Below, piece after piece: positions 33,342-35,011 of a stretch of DNA of 35,011 bases. The notes below the pieces were generated by a model that saw only the letters and a list, made by a program, of their open reading frames with translations, searched no databases and was not told the DNA's origin. The stretch is from Anammoximicrobium sp032229885. Lineage in GTDB: Bacteria > Planctomycetota > Planctomycetia > Pirellulales > Pirellulaceae. A program made the translations under genes and the position numbers. The stretch lies in NCBI GenBank assembly GCA_032229885.1, contig JAVYAJ010000056.1:1-35011 (forward strand). The letters are read 5' to 3'. The first letter of the stretch is position 1. Each line of letters begins with the position of its first letter.

Positions 33342-34868
33342 GTGAGTCTGTGGCGGATTGCCTGGCGGAGCATTCAGCAGCGCGCGCTCGCGTCGTCGCT
33401 GACGGCGTTCTCGATGGCCTTGGGCGTCATGCTGCTCGTGGCCGTACTGTCGATTCATGGCGTCATCGAACGCTCGTTTCGCAACAACGCGAGCCTCGGA
33501 TACAACATGATCATGGGCGCCAAGGGCGGCAAGCTGCAATTGACGCTGAACACCGTCTACTATCTAAGCCAGCCGATCGAGAACCTGCCGTACAGTTTCT
33601 ATCTCGAGTTTTTGAACGCCGAAAACCGCGCTGCCGAGTTCGAGACGGCGTTGAATCCGCCGCAGACGCGCCGCGACGGCAAGTACGCGTCGTTCGTCGA
33701 CGTGGCGATTCCGCTGTGCCTGGGTGACTACTTCGGACCTTTTCGTGTGATCGGGACGCTTCCCGAGATGTTCGATCGGCTGCAGTTCGGGCCTTCAGGC
33801 ACGGAGAAGTACGAGTTCGCCGAGGGACGAAACTTCAGGCGACACAGTCCGGAGCACGGCTTTTTCGAGGCTGTCGTCGGAGCGACGGTGGCCCGCGAGA
33901 TGCAGGTCAAGCTGGGCGATCGCATTGGGACCACGCACGGCGATCCGGAAGGAGCGGGGCACGGCCAGAAGTTCACCGTGGTGGGGATCCTGGCACGCTC
34001 GGGAACGCCGCAAGATCGAGCGGTGTTCGTGAGCATGGAAGGTTTTTACTTGATGGAGGGCCATGCCAAACCGTTAAAAGACCACGATGCCGCACATGGC
34101 GACGGCGACAAAGCCTTGCCGGTCCACGCGGGCGACGCAGCCGGCTCGGCTGATGAATCCGCCGGCGCCCCGGCAATGGCCGCGGCGCGGTCGGCTTCGC
34201 AGACGGCGGACATGTCGCCCGAGGCGAAGCGCGAACAGGCCTCGGACGCGGCGCCGCTGCCGCTGGAACAGCGCGAGGTAACCTCGATCCTGGTGCGGAC
34301 GATCAGTCCGATCGTCGGCCCGGGCCTCGAGAACGAAATCAACGAGGGATCCGTCGCGCAGGCCGTGCTGCCCGTGCGCGAGATCTTCGTGCTCTTCGAG
34401 ATGTTCGTCCGTCCCGCCCAGATGGTGTTGGTCTTGATGAGCGCGTTGATCTGTATCGTCTCGGGGGTGAGCATTCTCGTGAGCATCTACAACTCGATGG
34501 CCGAGCGACGGCACGAGATCGCCGTGATGCGCGCGTTGGGCGCGGAACGTCAGACGGTGATGTCCGTGATTCTGTTCGAGTCGATCATCCTGGGCGTCGG
34601 CGGCGGCGCGATCGGGTGGCTCATGGGCCACGGGCTCAACGCGCTGATCGGTCCGGTGATCGAGTCGCGAACGGGTGTTTCGATCGGGTTCTTTGATTTT
34701 GCGCCCGGGGTGGATATCTCCTGGCTATTGCCCGGCGCAAGCGGCGGCTGGGAGGTGTCCAGCGAGCTATTGCTGATTCCTGCGCTGCTGTTGCTGACCG
34801 TCGTCGTCGGCTTGCTGCCCGCGTGGAACGCCTATCGGGCCGACGTGGCCGCATCGCTCGGCAAGTGA
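33342..34868 (+). CDS. FtsX/MacB-type ABC transporter permease with a His/Asp-rich loop
   Basis: A 508-residue permease. One N-terminal helix (about 20-42) is followed by a large periplasmic MacB-like region, then three helices near 358-382, 407-431 and 474-496. The cytoplasmic coupling motif AERRHEIAVMRALGAERQTV (387-406) identifies the FtsX/MacB superfamily. An inserted stretch (about 238-310) is rich in His, Asp and Ala (HAKPLKDHDAAHGDGDKALP), with HGDPEGAGHG just before (199-208): unusual for MacB and suggestive of metal contact. The GTG start has GAGGAG 9 bases upstream. The ATPase partner is not in the window; it may follow just outside. It shares the strand with the CPFC lipoprotein gene. 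Confidence 0.85.
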   Translation: MSLWRIAWRSIQQRALASSLTAFSMALGVMLLVAVLSIHGVIERSFRNNASLGYNMIMGAKGGKLQLTLNTVYYLSQPIENLPYSFYLEFLNAENRAAEFETALNPPQTRRDGKYASFVDVAIPLCLGDYFGPFRVIGTLPEMFDRLQFGPSGTEKYEFAEGRNFRRHSPEHGFFEAVVGATVAREMQVKLGDRIGTTHGDPEGAGHGQKFTVVGILARSGTPQDRAVFVSMEGFYLMEGHAKPLKDHDAAHGDGDKALPVHAGDAAGSADESAGAPAMAAARSASQTADMSPEAKREQASDAAPLPLEQREVTSILVRTISPIVGPGLENEINEGSVAQAVLPVREIFVLFEMFVRPAQMVLVLMSALICIVSGVSILVSIYNSMAERRHEIAVMRALGAERQTVMSVILFESIILGVGGGAIGWLMGHGLNALIGPVIESRTGVSIGFFDFAPGVDISWLLPGASGGWEVSSELLLIPALLLLTVVVGLLPAWNAYRADVAASLGK

Positions 34869-35011
34869 CGATGCCCGACTGTGCCCGACCTTGGCACGGC
34901 CAAGGAGCCGTAAATTATGGGGTTTATATGAATTTGGTATTGCATGACTGTTGCGCAGCACAGGCGACAGGAAGCGTGTTGGCCGAAGGCCATCACCAAC
35001 GTAGCCTGGGG
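34869..35011. other. Window end, possible dispersed repeat
   Basis: After the permease stop: a 7-bp hairpin at 34889-34905 (CCTTGGC/GCCAAGG, loop ACG, no T tract) and, at 34980-34992, TGGCC-GAA-GGCCA followed by CATCACCAACGTAGCCTGGGG. This wording resembles dispersed intergenic repeats that I recall from planctomycete genomes. It is cut by the window edge. Confidence 0.3.

Overview
The window looks like a piece of a GC-rich Planctomycetota chromosome, most likely from the Pirellulales. The evidence is a Cys-rich YTV-repeat envelope protein, a Minf_1886-family protein (restricted to Planctomycetes and Verrucomicrobia), a PSP1/RicT protein, ECF sigma and anti-sigma genes of planctomycetal style, and long, loosely organised intergenic spaces. 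No rRNA, tRNA, CRISPR array or complete mobile element was found. Family calls rest on motifs read by eye; no database search was possible.

Layout. 0.1-1.7 kb (minus): a folate/pterin operon of a pteridine-reductase-type SDR, folB and folK. 2.1-5.2 kb (minus): a phospholipid N-methyltransferase-like enzyme, a zinc-ribbon/Pro-rich/tail-anchored protein and an HSL-family esterase. 5.6-7.2 kb (minus): the YTV protein, built from two sets of 96-bp repeats. 8.4-10.9 kb: dodecin, a small zinc-ribbon protein, a RicT/PSP1 protein and a Minf_1886 protein. 11.8-14.4 kb (plus): ECF sigma factor, overlapping membrane anti-sigma-like protein and a secreted PDZ/coiled-coil protein, closed by a strong terminator. 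14.8-15.1 kb: IS3-type orfA with only a trace of orfB. 15.6-20.4 kb (plus): kdsD, kdsC and a giant LptC/OstA-like protein, that is, Kdo supply plus LPS export. 20.9-23.5 kb (plus): a secreted CPFC protein and a DUF4190/DUF3299-like membrane protein. 23.7-26.3 kb (minus): a FabF-type ketosynthase and an unusually long acyl carrier protein with a well-formed promoter. 27.2-29.8 kb: PTS enzyme I (plus) converging on scpA (minus). 30.5-34.9 kb: a receiver-less winged-helix regulator and a His/Asp-rich lipoprotein (minus), divergent from a CPFC lipoprotein and an FtsX/MacB-type permease (plus).

Themes. The strongest candidate for a little-described system is the divergent 31.4-34.9 kb locus. Both lipoproteins and the permease carry His/Asp/Cys-rich metal-ligand-like stretches, which suggests an envelope metal-handling ABC system. 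The CPFC/DUF3299-like pair at 21-23.5 kb may be related to it. Much of the rest concerns the cell envelope: YTV protein, Kdo/LPS export, phospholipid methylation, acyl-chain synthesis and a sigma/anti-sigma/PDZ module. Several intergenic regions carry short tandem duplications of 14-17 bp, usually near gene 3' ends.
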